Virus record (IMG/VR): IMGVR_UViG_3300034064_000546 | Location: 1 to 22,140 of that record | DNA length: 22,140 nt | Reading direction: 5' to 3' (one strand) | DNA from: a virus | Shown here: positions 5,718 through 14,265 of the stretch, piece by piece | Layout: every line of letters starts with the position of its first letter | How positions within the stretch are numbered: the stretch's first letter is position 1 | Program-made: the position numbers and the translations under genes | Notes under the pieces: model-generated | What the model was told of the DNA's origin: nothing | Seen by the model: the letters and a program-made list of their open reading frames with translations, nothing else | Databases searched by the model: none

Positions 5718-7601
5718 ATGAGATATACAATCTTTGATATAGAAACAGATGGCTTATTAGATACTCTTACTACTTTTCATTGTCTTGTAGCACATACTTA
5801 TGAAGGTAATCAACTGTTAGGCGAAACTGTTGTGACTAATACTTGGGAGTTAGTAAACTTTCTTGCTACACAAGACACACTTGTAGGTCATAATATAGTG
5901 AGATATGATTTTCCTGCTATTAAAAAGCTGACAGGATATACTCATACAGGGCCTGTAATTGATACTTTGGCTCTTTCTTGGTACTTGTATCCAGAAAGAA
6001 AAGAGCATGGCTTAGAGTCATGGGGAGAAACTGTAGGTATAGCTAAACCTGTTATCATAGATTGGGAAAACCAAGCACCAGAAGATTATATACACAGATG
6101 TACTACAGATGTGGTAATCAATTCTATAATCTTTGGTAATTTCATAGCTTATCTTAAAGATATTTATGCAGATGAAGATTATCATAGACTTATGGCATAT
6201 CTAACTTGGAAACTAAAGTGTGCTGCAGAACAAGAAGAGTACCCTTTGAGTATTAATAGAGAATATTGTAAAGAAACTTTGGCTAAACTTAATACTCTTG
6301 TAGATGAAAGAAAAGCTAATTTATCAGCAGCAATGCCTAAAGTAGAGAAATGGACTTCAAAAAGTCAACCTTCTAAGATGTTTACAGTAAAAGGAGAATT
6401 GACTAAAGCAGGTATTGCTTGGTTAGAACTCTTATCTGACAATGATTTAGAAGCAGACTTTGATGGAGAGATTAAAATTCTCAAATCTACAGAAGAACCC
6501 AATGCTACCTCAACAAGTCAATTAAAATCTTGGCTTTTCAGTTTGGGATGGACACCAACAGTATTTAACTATGTAAAAGAAGAAGAGTCTACAAGAGCTG
6601 TACCTCAAATTCAAGATAAAGATAAAAAGCTTTGTCCTAACATATTGGTACTAGCTGAAACATATCCTGTGCTTGAAAATCTAAAAGGATTATTTATGCT
6701 TCAACATAGAATTGGTGTTCTTAAAGGTTTTCTAGAGTGTTCTAATGAGCAAGGCAAAATGCAAGCTCAAATAGCAGGATTTACTAATACTCTTAGATTT
6801 AAACATAAGAAACCTGTAGCAAATCTTCCTAGTGTAGATAAACCTTATGGTAAGGAAATCAGAGGAGCTATTATAGCATCTGATGAGAATCATCTATTTT
6901 GTGGTTCAGATATGTCTTCATTAGAAGATACTACTAAACAGCATTATATGATGTTTTATGACCCTGATTATGTTACTCAAATGAGAACTCCAGGATTTGA
7001 TCCACATCTTGATGTTGCTGTATTATCAGGTATGTTGACTCCTGAACAAGTAGAAGAGCATAAACTTTATGAGAGAACAGAAGGCAGAGAAGGTACATCT
7101 TACAAGAAGATTAGAACTAAGGCTAAAGTGGTAAACTTTTCAGGTATTTATGGAGCAGGACCACCAAAGATAGCTTTAACAACTGGTATGTCTTTAGAAG
7201 AAGCCACATTATTGCATAAAATCTATTGGGAAAGAAACAAATCTGTAAAACAAATTACTAATGATGCTGTATTTAAAGAAGTTAGAGGTCAAATGTGGTT
7301 ATATAACCCTGTTAGTGGCTTTTGGTATTCTTTGAGACAACCTAAAGATAGATTCAGTACTCTTAATCAAGGTACAGGAGTTTATTGCTTTGACACTCAT
7401 ATTAAGAATGTTAGAGCACAAGGCATTAAAATTAGTTTGCAGTATCATGATGAAATTGGCTTTAGTTTCTTAAAAACAGAAGAACAACAAGTAAAAGATA
7501 AACTTAACAAAGCTATAAAACTTACTAACAAAGCATTAAATCTTAATGTTCCACTTGGTATTTCTATAGATATAGGCAAAAACTATGCAGAAGCCCATTA
7601 A
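5718..7601 (+). CDS. Family A DNA polymerase with 3'-5' exonuclease domain
   Basis: This is the replicative DNA polymerase (627 aa; T7 polymerase has about 704). The exonuclease domain has Exo I D7-I-E9, Exo II H58-N-x4-D64 and Exo III around D131. The usual Exo III Tyr four residues before the Asp is Arg127; instead His126 gives an H-x4-D spacing as in DEDDh enzymes. Polymerase motif A is D398-M-S-S-L-E403, motif B R466-x3-K470-x3-F474-x3-Y478, and motif C H577-D-E579. The catalytic Asp pair (D398, D578) and the dNTP-binding helix residues are kept; motif A departs from the usual DYSQIELR beyond D and E. No 5'-3' exonuclease domain is present. The 3' end overlaps the next gene by 17 nt. Confidence 0.95.
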   Translation: MRYTIFDIETDGLLDTLTTFHCLVAHTYEGNQLLGETVVTNTWELVNFLATQDTLVGHNIVRYDFPAIKKLTGYTHTGPVIDTLALSWYLYPERKEHGLESWGETVGIAKPVIIDWENQAPEDYIHRCTTDVVINSIIFGNFIAYLKDIYADEDYHRLMAYLTWKLKCAAEQEEYPLSINREYCKETLAKLNTLVDERKANLSAAMPKVEKWTSKSQPSKMFTVKGELTKAGIAWLELLSDNDLEADFDGEIKILKSTEEPNATSTSQLKSWLFSLGWTPTVFNYVKEEESTRAVPQIQDKDKKLCPNILVLAETYPVLENLKGLFMLQHRIGVLKGFLECSNEQGKMQAQIAGFTNTLRFKHKKPVANLPSVDKPYGKEIRGAIIASDENHLFCGSDMSSLEDTTKQHYMMFYDPDYVTQMRTPGFDPHLDVAVLSGMLTPEQVEEHKLYERTEGREGTSYKKIRTKAKVVNFSGIYGAGPPKIALTTGMSLEEATLLHKIYWERNKSVKQITNDAVFKEVRGQMWLYNPVSGFWYSLRQPKDRFSTLNQGTGVYCFDTHIKNVRAQGIKISLQYHDEIGFSFLKTEEQQVKDKLNKAIKLTNKALNLNVPLGISIDIGKNYAEAH

Positions 7602-7842
7602 TTACACAGACTTTTTTACTTTCTTTTTAGCTCAACCTATAGCAGTATTAGTAGGAGGAGCCACTAAAAAAGAAATATTAGAAGAATTAGAAAATAACTT
7701 CTTATTTCCTTTAAGTTTTATTAAAGAGAAGAATAATCCCTACTTTAAAGCTACAGCTATAGCACTAAAAGCTCAAGGAGTTACACAAAAATTAAAATTT
7801 ATTATCATACCTGTAGGGTATACTAAAGAGTATTTAACATGA
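7585..7842 (+). CDS. Small protein (85 aa) between polymerase and helicase, unknown
   Basis: The protein has an aromatic, hydrophobic N-terminus (F-F-T-F-F-L-A), a helix around residues 26-40 and C-terminal strands (K-L-K-F-I-I-I-P-V-G-Y). No signal peptide or catalytic motif is clear. It overlaps the polymerase gene by 17 nt and the SF2 helicase gene by 4 nt (ATGA), so translation is probably coupled to both. Unknown function. Confidence 0.6.
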   Translation: MQKPINYTDFFTFFLAQPIAVLVGGATKKEILEELENNFLFPLSFIKEKNNPYFKATAIALKAQGVTQKLKFIIIPVGYTKEYLT

Positions 7843-9110
7843 GAAAGTATTTTAGAGAGTTAGAGGTGCTCTTCCAAAACCCCAATTCAGTTCTTACTTA
7901 CATTGATAAAATAGAAGCTTTAAGAGAGAATATTACAGAACCTTTAGCTATTACAGAATTTGTAAATAAAGTTAGAGAAAAAGTCCAAAATGAAGCTATA
8001 CGAGCTGTTATAGATAATGATGGAGGAATGATAGCTATGGCTACAGGTTCAGGTAAGTCAAGAGTAGCAGTAGAGTTAGCTAAGTATTATTTTAATCCTG
8101 AACACGACTTTCATGCTGCACTTTTAGTGCCTACTGAAAAGCTTAGAGATGAGAATTGGAAAGAAGAGTTTGAAAAATGGGAAGCTAGAAATGTATGGAA
8201 ACATACTGAAAGACTTTGTTATGCTTCTGCTTCTAAAATTGGAGGTAATGAGTATCCTATTGTAATACTTGATGAAGGTCACAATATTACAGAACTGGCA
8301 TCTGAATTCTTTAGAGATAATCAAATAGAAAGAACTGTGTTGCTTACTGCAACACCTCCTAATGACCCTATTAAAGTAGAAATACTTAATAGACTAAACA
8401 TTAGACTTGTCTATCAATTAACTCTAGATGATGCTGTTAGACTAGGATTTGTAGCACCATATAAGATTACTGTTATTACAGTGCCTTTAGACAATGTTAC
8501 AAAGAATATTCCTGGTGGCAACAAAGCTAATCCTTTTATGACTACAGAGTCTGCTACTTATGCTTATTGGAATAAGAGAGTTGCATCATGTTTTGGTGCT
8601 CAAACTCCTCAAGGTAAGGCTAAGATGAAGTTTGCTGTTCTTGGTAGGATGCAGTTTATATACAAGATTCCTTCTAAAACTGCAGTAATTAAGTTTTTAC
8701 TTGATAAAGTAATCAGTAAAACAGATAGAACTATCATCTTTTGTGGTAATATAGAACAAGCTGAAGTAGTATGTCCTACATTCTATCATTCTAAATCCAC
8801 TAGTGTAGCTTATGATGACTTTAAAGCTGAGAGAATCAATAGGTTATCTTGTGTAAAAGCAATCAATGAGGGACATAACTTTCCTGGTATTGACTCTGGC
8901 ATTATAGGTCAGTTAAACTCTAAAGAAAAAGATTTGGTGCAAAGAATTGGTAGATTGATTAGGTTTAGGCCTGGACATGAAGCCCACTTGTACATAGTAA
9001 TTTCTGAATCAACTCAAGATGAGAAATGGTTAGAAAATGCTACTGAAAACTTAGATCAATCTAAGATAGAATATATAAGAATTGATAACTTTAAAAAAAG
9101 ATTTGTATGA
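7839..9110 (+). CDS. Superfamily 2 DNA helicase (DEAD/ResIII-like)
   Basis: The 423-aa protein carries the SF2 motif set: motif I A68-TGSGKS-74, motif Ia around LLVPTEKLR (95-103), motif II DEGH (145-148), motif III TATPP (170-174), a C-terminal RecA-like lobe starting about TIIFCGN, and motif VI Q368-RIGRLIR-375. It resembles phage helicases such as T4 UvsW and the ResIII helicase group, which remodel branched DNA at forks. No nuclease domain is attached. It overlaps its neighbours by 4 nt on both sides (ATGA junctions), so it is translated in step with them. The precise substrate (fork reversal, origin unwinding) cannot be told from sequence. Confidence 0.9.
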   Translation: MRKYFRELEVLFQNPNSVLTYIDKIEALRENITEPLAITEFVNKVREKVQNEAIRAVIDNDGGMIAMATGSGKSRVAVELAKYYFNPEHDFHAALLVPTEKLRDENWKEEFEKWEARNVWKHTERLCYASASKIGGNEYPIVILDEGHNITELASEFFRDNQIERTVLLTATPPNDPIKVEILNRLNIRLVYQLTLDDAVRLGFVAPYKITVITVPLDNVTKNIPGGNKANPFMTTESATYAYWNKRVASCFGAQTPQGKAKMKFAVLGRMQFIYKIPSKTAVIKFLLDKVISKTDRTIIFCGNIEQAEVVCPTFYHSKSTSVAYDDFKAERINRLSCVKAINEGHNFPGIDSGIIGQLNSKEKDLVQRIGRLIRFRPGHEAHLYIVISESTQDEKWLENATENLDQSKIEYIRIDNFKKRFV

Positions 9111-9328
9111 GATTACTAACTTATTATCAATATCTAGGTTTAGGTAAAATTAGACCTGTAGATATAGATACTATTGAAAAAACAACTAATCCAGGTGCTA
9201 TTTGTACAGTGCAACAACATATGGTTATTAATGTCTTCGATAAGACTTTTAGTCTAGAAGAAATCAAAGAAATAGTTGAATTTATAACTGAAAAAATTGA
9301 GAAAGATGAAAATAAACATACAGATTAG
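9107..9328 (+). CDS. Small protein (73 aa), unknown
   Basis: This is a short protein with a mixed N-terminal half (L-L-T-Y-Y-Q-Y-L-G-L-G-K-I-R-P) and an acidic helical C-terminal half ending in Lys/Glu repeats. The ATG overlaps the helicase stop in an ATGA junction, and the 3' end overlaps the next gene by about 23 nt. No family recognised. Its place between SF2 helicase and the putative DnaB partner suggests a role as a small replication accessory protein. Confidence 0.55.
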   Translation: MRLLTYYQYLGLGKIRPVDIDTIEKTTNPGAICTVQQHMVINVFDKTFSLEEIKEIVEFITEKIEKDENKHTD

Positions 9329-9848
9329 AGCAATACTTGATACTTACAATATTCCTGTTGAAGATGGTATAGCATATCTTCTTTCAATATATTTTAATTG
9401 TAGACCTTCTTATACTCCTCCTCTTTTAGTTCAAAGAATGAATGTTACTAACATTCTTGGCATTGATGCTAATAGAGAAGTTATGTGGCATATTCCTTTA
9501 TTTGAGGAAGGCAGTCATACTAAGTGGGATTGGGTTAAAGAATGGAATCAAGAATTTGGTAACATTAACAAAAAAAGAAAAGGTCCAGACAAAGATTGTA
9601 TTACAAGGATGAAAGCATTTTTTGCTGATAACCCTGATGTAAGAAAAGAAGATGTCATTGGAGCAACTAAGATGTATTTTAGAACTCTTAGCAATGCAGA
9701 ATATCTTATCTCATCTCATTACTTTATAAGTAAAGGTGTAGGTAGAGATAGAACTTCAGCACTAGAAGGTTGGGTAGAAAAGTATAGAGAAGCTCTTGCT
9801 GATACCTCAACCAATGACAGTGTTGACATAACTTCAAGAATGCAATAA
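9306..9848 (+). CDS. Unknown protein before the DnaB-like helicase, possible helicase loader
   Basis: I start at ATG 9306; the frame is open three codons further up to a TTG (9297), which I disfavour. The protein (180 aa) has Trp-rich, charged segments (K-W-D-W-V-K-E-W-N) around residues 75-84, a basic patch K-K-R-K-G and a helical second half. It ends one base before the DnaB-like gene (TAATG junction). Phage helicase loaders and DnaA/DnaC-like initiators often sit here, but no P-loop is present, so an AAA+ loader is excluded. A non-ATPase loader or a winged-helix-type adaptor is possible. Identity is uncertain. Confidence 0.65.
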   Translation: MKINIQIRAILDTYNIPVEDGIAYLLSIYFNCRPSYTPPLLVQRMNVTNILGIDANREVMWHIPLFEEGSHTKWDWVKEWNQEFGNINKKRKGPDKDCITRMKAFFADNPDVRKEDVIGATKMYFRTLSNAEYLISSHYFISKGVGRDRTSALEGWVEKYREALADTSTNDSVDITSRMQ

Positions 9849-11110
9849 TGAATTTTAGAGCAGCCTTTGAAGCAGGTCAGAAAGGTAGTAATAAAGGCCT
9901 TCCTATGGGGGAAGGTTTGAAGACTATCTCACAGGCAATTAATGGAATCCAAAGAGGAAGAATTTACACTGTTGGAGCTGCCCCAAAGGGAGGGAAGTCA
10001 ACTTTTGTAGATGTAGGTTTTTGTATAGAACCTGCTGTCTATGTATTGGACCATAATGCCAAAATTAATGCTTCTATGGAAGCAATTGCCACTAAACTTG
10101 AAACAATGGCTGACCCTGATACTAGAAATGCTCTCAATACAGAGTATGAAAGTCTTAATGGTAAGTTACTTGATGTTGAGTTTATCTATAACTCTTTTGA
10201 GATTGATAGAGTAAGTAAAGAATTTGATTTTGTTGCACATTTCCTCAACAAGGATTTTAACATTTATCTGATAACTTTACCTGCTGGAAAAACTTATAAA
10301 GAGAAAAATGTTGTATCTTTATCCTCTGCCTTTTTAAAAGGCGAGTTGGAATATGATACTGCAACTCCTGATGCTCCTAAAGAAATTATTAGAGTTTCTG
10401 AAGATTTAATCTCTAAGATTAAAGTCATTTACAGAAACAGAATAGTTCCTTTATTTGGTGAGTATAATGATAAGGGAGAGAAAGTTTCTAAAGGGATTAT
10501 TAAGTTTTTGGAAATCAAAGACAATCCTACTGGAATCAGAAATTATCTTTTAGGTTATGCTAGAGAAAATGGTGAATTTTTGTATAGAACTACTGTTAAG
10601 GATGGGGTAACCTTTCAAAGAATGATTGGTTATAAACCTAATAATCCTGCTAAGTATGTTATTATCATTACTGACCACTTAAGAAAGCTATTACCTGAAA
10701 GAGGATTTAAGATGAAAGAAACTGTAGATAAATTCTCAGAATATGCTGTAGAGTTTAGAAACACTTGTAATTTCACATTTGTGCATATTATCCACCTTAA
10801 TAGAGCACTGAGTGATATTGGAAGAAGGCAGTATGATGATGACAGATTGTTTCCACAATCTGATGATATTAAAGAAACAGGTAATCTAAGTGAGGATAGT
10901 AATTATATCTTCACAATGTTTAATCCAAATGATGACAAGTTTAACTTGACTAAACACTTTGGAACTCCTATTAGAAGACCTGATAAATCTCTTTTGTATC
11001 CATTTATGAGAACTATACATTTAGTAGAATCTAGACACAGTGTTTGTCCTCAACACTTTAGAGTCAACATGTATGGTGATGTTAAGAAATTTGAACCTTT
11101 AACTATTTAA
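9848..11110 (+). CDS. DnaB-like replicative helicase (RecA-fold)
   Basis: The start G-L-P-M-G-E-G-L-K-T-I is the usual lead-in of a DnaB C-terminal domain. Walker A follows as G43-AAPKGGKS-51. Walker B is within VIIITDHLRKL (about 270-280), then FVHIIHLNR (about 313-321) corresponds to the DnaB motif that often reads S-Q-L-N-R, and QSDDIKETGNLSEDSNYIF to the downstream loop and sensor region. The DnaB N-terminal domain is absent, and a large insertion lies between Walker A and Walker B (about residues 70-265), making 420 aa. In family terms it is the hexameric fork helicase that works with the primase at 13237. It adjoins its putative partner upstream by a 1-nt overlap. Confidence 0.85.
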   Translation: MNFRAAFEAGQKGSNKGLPMGEGLKTISQAINGIQRGRIYTVGAAPKGGKSTFVDVGFCIEPAVYVLDHNAKINASMEAIATKLETMADPDTRNALNTEYESLNGKLLDVEFIYNSFEIDRVSKEFDFVAHFLNKDFNIYLITLPAGKTYKEKNVVSLSSAFLKGELEYDTATPDAPKEIIRVSEDLISKIKVIYRNRIVPLFGEYNDKGEKVSKGIIKFLEIKDNPTGIRNYLLGYARENGEFLYRTTVKDGVTFQRMIGYKPNNPAKYVIIITDHLRKLLPERGFKMKETVDKFSEYAVEFRNTCNFTFVHIIHLNRALSDIGRRQYDDDRLFPQSDDIKETGNLSEDSNYIFTMFNPNDDKFNLTKHFGTPIRRPDKSLLYPFMRTIHLVESRHSVCPQHFRVNMYGDVKKFEPLTI

Positions 11111-11120
11111 AAGAGAAAGT

Positions 11121-11831
11121 ATGCCAAAGATTTTGGTTTTAGCCCCTAGTGGGTTTGGAAAGTCCACCAGTATTGGACAAATACCTGAGTTAGGTATTAA
11201 AGGATTAAATCCTGAAGAAACTTATTTAATATCAGTTACTTCAAAACCTCTTCCTTTTAGAGGAAGTGGAACAGCATATCCAATTACCACAATGCCTGAC
11301 TTAAAAACAGGTAGAAGAATCATTACTGATAATGCAAAAGATATAGAAGCTATCTTCTTAAATTTAGTAGCTAGTCCCTTCAAGAATATTGTATGGGATG
11401 ACTCTAATTATGTAATGCAGAATTGGTTTATGGCTAATGCCTTGGCTAAGGGTTGGGATGCACCTAAGCAAATTGGTTATTTTATGGGTAAAATCTTTGA
11501 TGCCATAGAAAAACTAGATGCAGCAGGTAAAAATGTGATCATTTTGGCTCATGGGGACAATGTTCCTGGTGCTGATGGTAGAATCTATATGAAGTACAAA
11601 GCTACAGGTAAAATGGTAGATGAGTATTTGACTGTAGAGGGTAAAGTAGATGTTACTCTTATTGGTATTAGTAGATATGATGCTACTGCAAAGAAAGCTG
11701 TTAAAGAGTTCTTAACCAATGAGAATGAGCAGTATTCTTCAGCTAAATCCCCTATTGGGATGTTTGACCAACAATTTATTCCTAATGATTTAGGTTATGT
11801 TGTTGACAAAATTGCTGAATACTATGGATAA
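11121..11831 (+). CDS. P-loop ATPase, phage RecA/Sak4-like recombination ATPase
   Basis: The 236-aa protein has a P-loop at its N-terminus, A8-PSGFGKS-15 (the first Gly replaced by Ala), a Walker B-like strand IVWDD (90-94) and a following IILAHGD segment. This is the architecture of the short phage RecA-fold ATPases (the AAA_24/Sak4 type), which in other phages assist single-strand annealing and recombination, usually next to an SSB and exonucleases. Here it lies between the DnaB-like helicase and the SSB candidate, in keeping with that. The ATG follows AAAGAGAAAGT, one of the few purine-rich leaders in the window. Confidence 0.78.
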   Translation: MPKILVLAPSGFGKSTSIGQIPELGIKGLNPEETYLISVTSKPLPFRGSGTAYPITTMPDLKTGRRIITDNAKDIEAIFLNLVASPFKNIVWDDSNYVMQNWFMANALAKGWDAPKQIGYFMGKIFDAIEKLDAAGKNVIILAHGDNVPGADGRIYMKYKATGKMVDEYLTVEGKVDVTLIGISRYDATAKKAVKEFLTNENEQYSSAKSPIGMFDQQFIPNDLGYVVDKIAEYYG

Positions 11832-12015
11832 TCTTCAATGGTATCTGTTAATTCTGCTAGGCATTATTGTTGGTGCTATGATAGGAATAATAACTATTGC
11901 TTTACTAAAAAGTAATAGTCCTACTCAAAATCTTTGTCCAAGATGTTTAAATGAAACTGAAGAAGAAAGACAGTTGCAAGAACAATGGGAAGAACAACAA
12001 AAAGGTTACAATTAA
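11824..12015 (+). CDS. Small single-span membrane protein with CxxC
   Basis: I choose ATG 11824 (M-D-N-L-Q-W), which overlaps the ATPase stop by 8 nt, over the upstream ATG at 11797 that would overlap by 35 nt. The 63-aa product has one hydrophobic segment (about residues 5-28, Y-L-L-I-L-L-G-I-I-V-G) with Gly-x3-Gly spacing, then C-P-R-C and a Glu/Gln-rich tail with coiled-coil character. It looks like a membrane anchor with a cytoplasmic zinc-knuckle or disulfide pair and a charged tail. Unknown family; it may tether a replication component to the membrane. Confidence 0.6.
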   Translation: MDNLQWYLLILLGIIVGAMIGIITIALLKSNSPTQNLCPRCLNETEEERQLQEQWEEQQKGYN

Positions 12016-12040
12016 TTTTTAATTTTTAAATTTATACATT

Positions 12041-12403
12041 ATGTCACAAGAAAATGTGCAAGCTGTTGTATCAGCACCACAAGTTTTAAGAATCACTATT
12101 AGTGATGTCTTAGGTTTGTTAGACCAAGGTAAAAGCAGAAAAGAAATTGCTGAACACTATGGTAGAACTCAGTTAGAAATGAAGAAAATGGTTTGGGATC
12201 ACCCTAAATTGAAGAACAGAAAAGCCAAAAAGCAATATATAGGTATTGAGCTTGAGGATGATACTGAAGACATCAATGATGTAGTTAGACCTCCTCTTCC
12301 TCCTGGAGAAGAAGAAACTACAACAACAGAACCTGTTGTAGAGCCTGTTGCTGTAATGGAAGAAGCTCAAGTTGAAGGTCCATCTTCATCAGACTGGAAT
12401 TAA
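12041..12403 (+). CDS. HTH-like protein with acidic disordered tail
   Basis: Residues about 17-62 look like a helix-turn-helix: ITISDVLGLLDQG, KSRKEIAEHYG, then TQLEMKKMVWDHPKL, followed by a basic linker (K-N-R-K-A-K-K). The remaining half (about 70-120) is Glu/Pro/Thr-rich and likely disordered, ending in S-S-D-W-N. The DNA-binding half and the acidic tail suggest a regulator or architectural protein; acidic tails also occur on SSB-associated proteins. It is preceded by a 25-nt T/A-rich leader of the kind placed before the more strongly expressed genes here and followed by the SSB candidate. Confidence 0.65.
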   Translation: MSQENVQAVVSAPQVLRITISDVLGLLDQGKSRKEIAEHYGRTQLEMKKMVWDHPKLKNRKAKKQYIGIELEDDTEDINDVVRPPLPPGEEETTTTEPVVEPVAVMEEAQVEGPSSSDWN

Positions 12404-12434
12404 GAATTTGTTTAATTAATTAAAAAGACTAAAT

Positions 12435-13208
12435 ATGTCACAATTACCTGGATACGGATTCGTATCAGATTCAGATGAATCATTAAAAACAAAAAGTGGA
12501 GCCAGATTTGGTGGTAACTTTGGAGTAGCAACTTTAGCAAAATTTGCTTACAGTCCTAATGTAGCTAAAGCTGGTCAAGAGCCAAGAGAAGCTATTGAGA
12601 TTGAAGTAAAAGTTGGAGATAGAAGCTACAAAGAATGGATTAATCCTGTAACTAGAGTTGTTGATAAAAACAATGCTGAGATTACAGATAAAACTTCTGC
12701 TGAATATATCAGTAGTTTTACTCTTCTAATGAATCAGCAAAATGCTACAGTAACTCATTATTTGAAAGCTGTTGGTGTTACTGAAGACGGATTAAAAGCT
12801 GCTTTCACTACTCCTGCAGTTAGCTTTGCTGACTATGCTTCAAGAGTTTGTGCTTTATTACCTATTGGGTATGATAAAAAGCCACTTGACTTATTCTTAG
12901 AATATCAATGGAACTTTGGTAAAAAGCAAGATGGTGGTCTTAATGACAAAACCTATCCTACTTTGCCAAAGAACATGAAAGGTGGTTATTTTATTATTCC
13001 TGCACAACCTGGAGTATTTGTTGAGAAAAGAGCTGAAGATGCTGCTTTATCTTATGAAAACTCTAATGGACAGAAACATCCTTTTGAAAGAGATGCTAAC
13101 TTCATGACAGGTAACAAAGGTACTCAACAAGTATTAGGTCAAACTGCTAGCACTGGTGGAGCTATGGCAGCTCCTGCTATAGCAGGTAACCCTAATGGAA
13201 CTTGGTAA
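12435..13208 (+). CDS. Putative single-stranded DNA-binding protein
   Basis: This 257-aa protein has Gly- and aromatic-rich segments (F-G-G-N-F-G-V-A-T-L), a central region with L-E-Y-Q-W-N-F-G-K-K (about 154-163), then K-N-M-K-G-G-Y-F-I-I-P (about 178-188), and a flexible Ala/Gly/Thr-rich C-terminus ending G-N-P-N-G-T-W. Analogous proteins at this place in Bacteroidota phage replication blocks (after a Sak4-like ATPase, before the primase) are often SSB candidates. The typical acidic SSB tail is missing; a tail of that sort is present on the neighbour at 12041. An A/T-palindromic leader (TTTAATTAATTAAA) precedes it. I assign SSB from context and composition, with moderate doubt. Confidence 0.5.
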   Translation: MSQLPGYGFVSDSDESLKTKSGARFGGNFGVATLAKFAYSPNVAKAGQEPREAIEIEVKVGDRSYKEWINPVTRVVDKNNAEITDKTSAEYISSFTLLMNQQNATVTHYLKAVGVTEDGLKAAFTTPAVSFADYASRVCALLPIGYDKKPLDLFLEYQWNFGKKQDGGLNDKTYPTLPKNMKGGYFIIPAQPGVFVEKRAEDAALSYENSNGQKHPFERDANFMTGNKGTQQVLGQTASTGGAMAAPAIAGNPNGTW

Positions 13209-13236
13209 TAATTAATTAAAATCTAACCTCTTTTAT

Positions 13237-14265
13237 ATGAGCCAATATCAATATAATTCAGATAACTTGCATAGAAGAGGTTTTATTAGTAAGGAAAGCA
13301 TTTTAAGTTTAGTCACTCAGGAACAGATATTTGAGTTAGTATTCAATTTTATTCCTCAAGAGTTTGATTATGTGGTGTCTCCTTTAAGAAAAGATAGAAC
13401 TCCAGGATGTTGGTTTAGTTACCATACTAATGGAGTTCTTTATTTTATTGATTTTGCTTATAGCAGAACTCATAGTGATTGTTTCAACCTAATTCAAGAC
13501 TTTTTTAAATTTCCTAATTTCTATTTGACTTTAGAATATGTCCATAAAACCTTAATACAAGGTAAAACAGGCTTAGAGCCTATTATACAAAAAGAAGACA
13601 GTATCAAAGTAGTCAAAGAAAAAGTTAAACTCCTAATTGAAGCAAGGCAATATACCTCTGCTGATGTGAAATTTTGGTCTCAATATGGTATTAGAAAGAA
13701 ACATTTAGTTGAAGACAGGGTCTTTCCTGTACAAAAGTTATTTGCTTTGAACACTAAATCAGGTAGTCATATAATTGATTGTAAAGATATTGCATACAGT
13801 TATAATGATTTTCCTGAATCTAGAAAGAAAGTCTATTTTCCTATGAGAGAAGGTAGTAGAAGGTTCTTAACTAATTGCACAAAGAATGATGTAGGTGGCA
13901 TCAATTCCTTAATGCCTTATGGTAAAGAACTCATAATTACTAAATCTTATAAAGATTATAGGGTACTGAAGAATAGTGGCAAGAATGTGATTTGGTTTCA
14001 AAATGAAGGTATGATGCCCAATGATTTAATCTTAAATCAGTTGGTTAAAAATTTTGTTAATATCATTGTATGGTTTGATAATGATCAACCTGGTATTATA
14101 GCTTCTGAAAAAATTAAAACTCATATTAATAATATTGTTCCAGGTAAGGCAAAGAATTTGTGGCTTCCAGAAAGAAGTCTAGAAGTAGGTATAAAAGACC
14201 CTTCAGACTGTATTGCTAAAGACAAATCATTATTTACTCAATTCTTAAAAGATTTTACAAAATGA
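13237..14265 (+). CDS. DnaG-type primase with degenerate zinc motif
   Basis: This primase makes RNA primers for the phage fork, as DnaG does with DnaB. The N-terminal region SPLRKDRTPGCWF (48-60) followed by Y-x-I-D-F and D-C-F (81-83) aligns with the zinc ribbon of DnaG (normally C-P-x-H-x-E-x-T-P-S-F and C-F-x-C), but three ligands are replaced (S48, R51 and no last Cys), so zinc is probably not bound. The TOPRIM domain has ITKSYKD (234-240), where the usual catalytic Glu is Lys235 or Ser236, and the acidic pair D281-N-D283. The C-terminal helicase-binding domain is short. At 342 aa it is small for DnaG. It overlaps the UDG-like gene by an ATGA. Confidence 0.82.
   Translation: MSQYQYNSDNLHRRGFISKESILSLVTQEQIFELVFNFIPQEFDYVVSPLRKDRTPGCWFSYHTNGVLYFIDFAYSRTHSDCFNLIQDFFKFPNFYLTLEYVHKTLIQGKTGLEPIIQKEDSIKVVKEKVKLLIEARQYTSADVKFWSQYGIRKKHLVEDRVFPVQKLFALNTKSGSHIIDCKDIAYSYNDFPESRKKVYFPMREGSRRFLTNCTKNDVGGINSLMPYGKELIITKSYKDYRVLKNSGKNVIWFQNEGMMPNDLILNQLVKNFVNIIVWFDNDQPGIIASEKIKTHINNIVPGKAKNLWLPERSLEVGIKDPSDCIAKDKSLFTQFLKDFTK

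Noticed and set aside
9297-9305. TTG start for the protein before the DnaB-like helicase
   Set aside because: An ATG three codons on (9306) shortens the overlap and most genes here start with ATG.
11797-11823. Upstream start for the small membrane protein
   Set aside because: It would overlap the ATPase by 35 nt; ATG 11824 overlaps by 8 nt and begins just before the hydrophobic segment.
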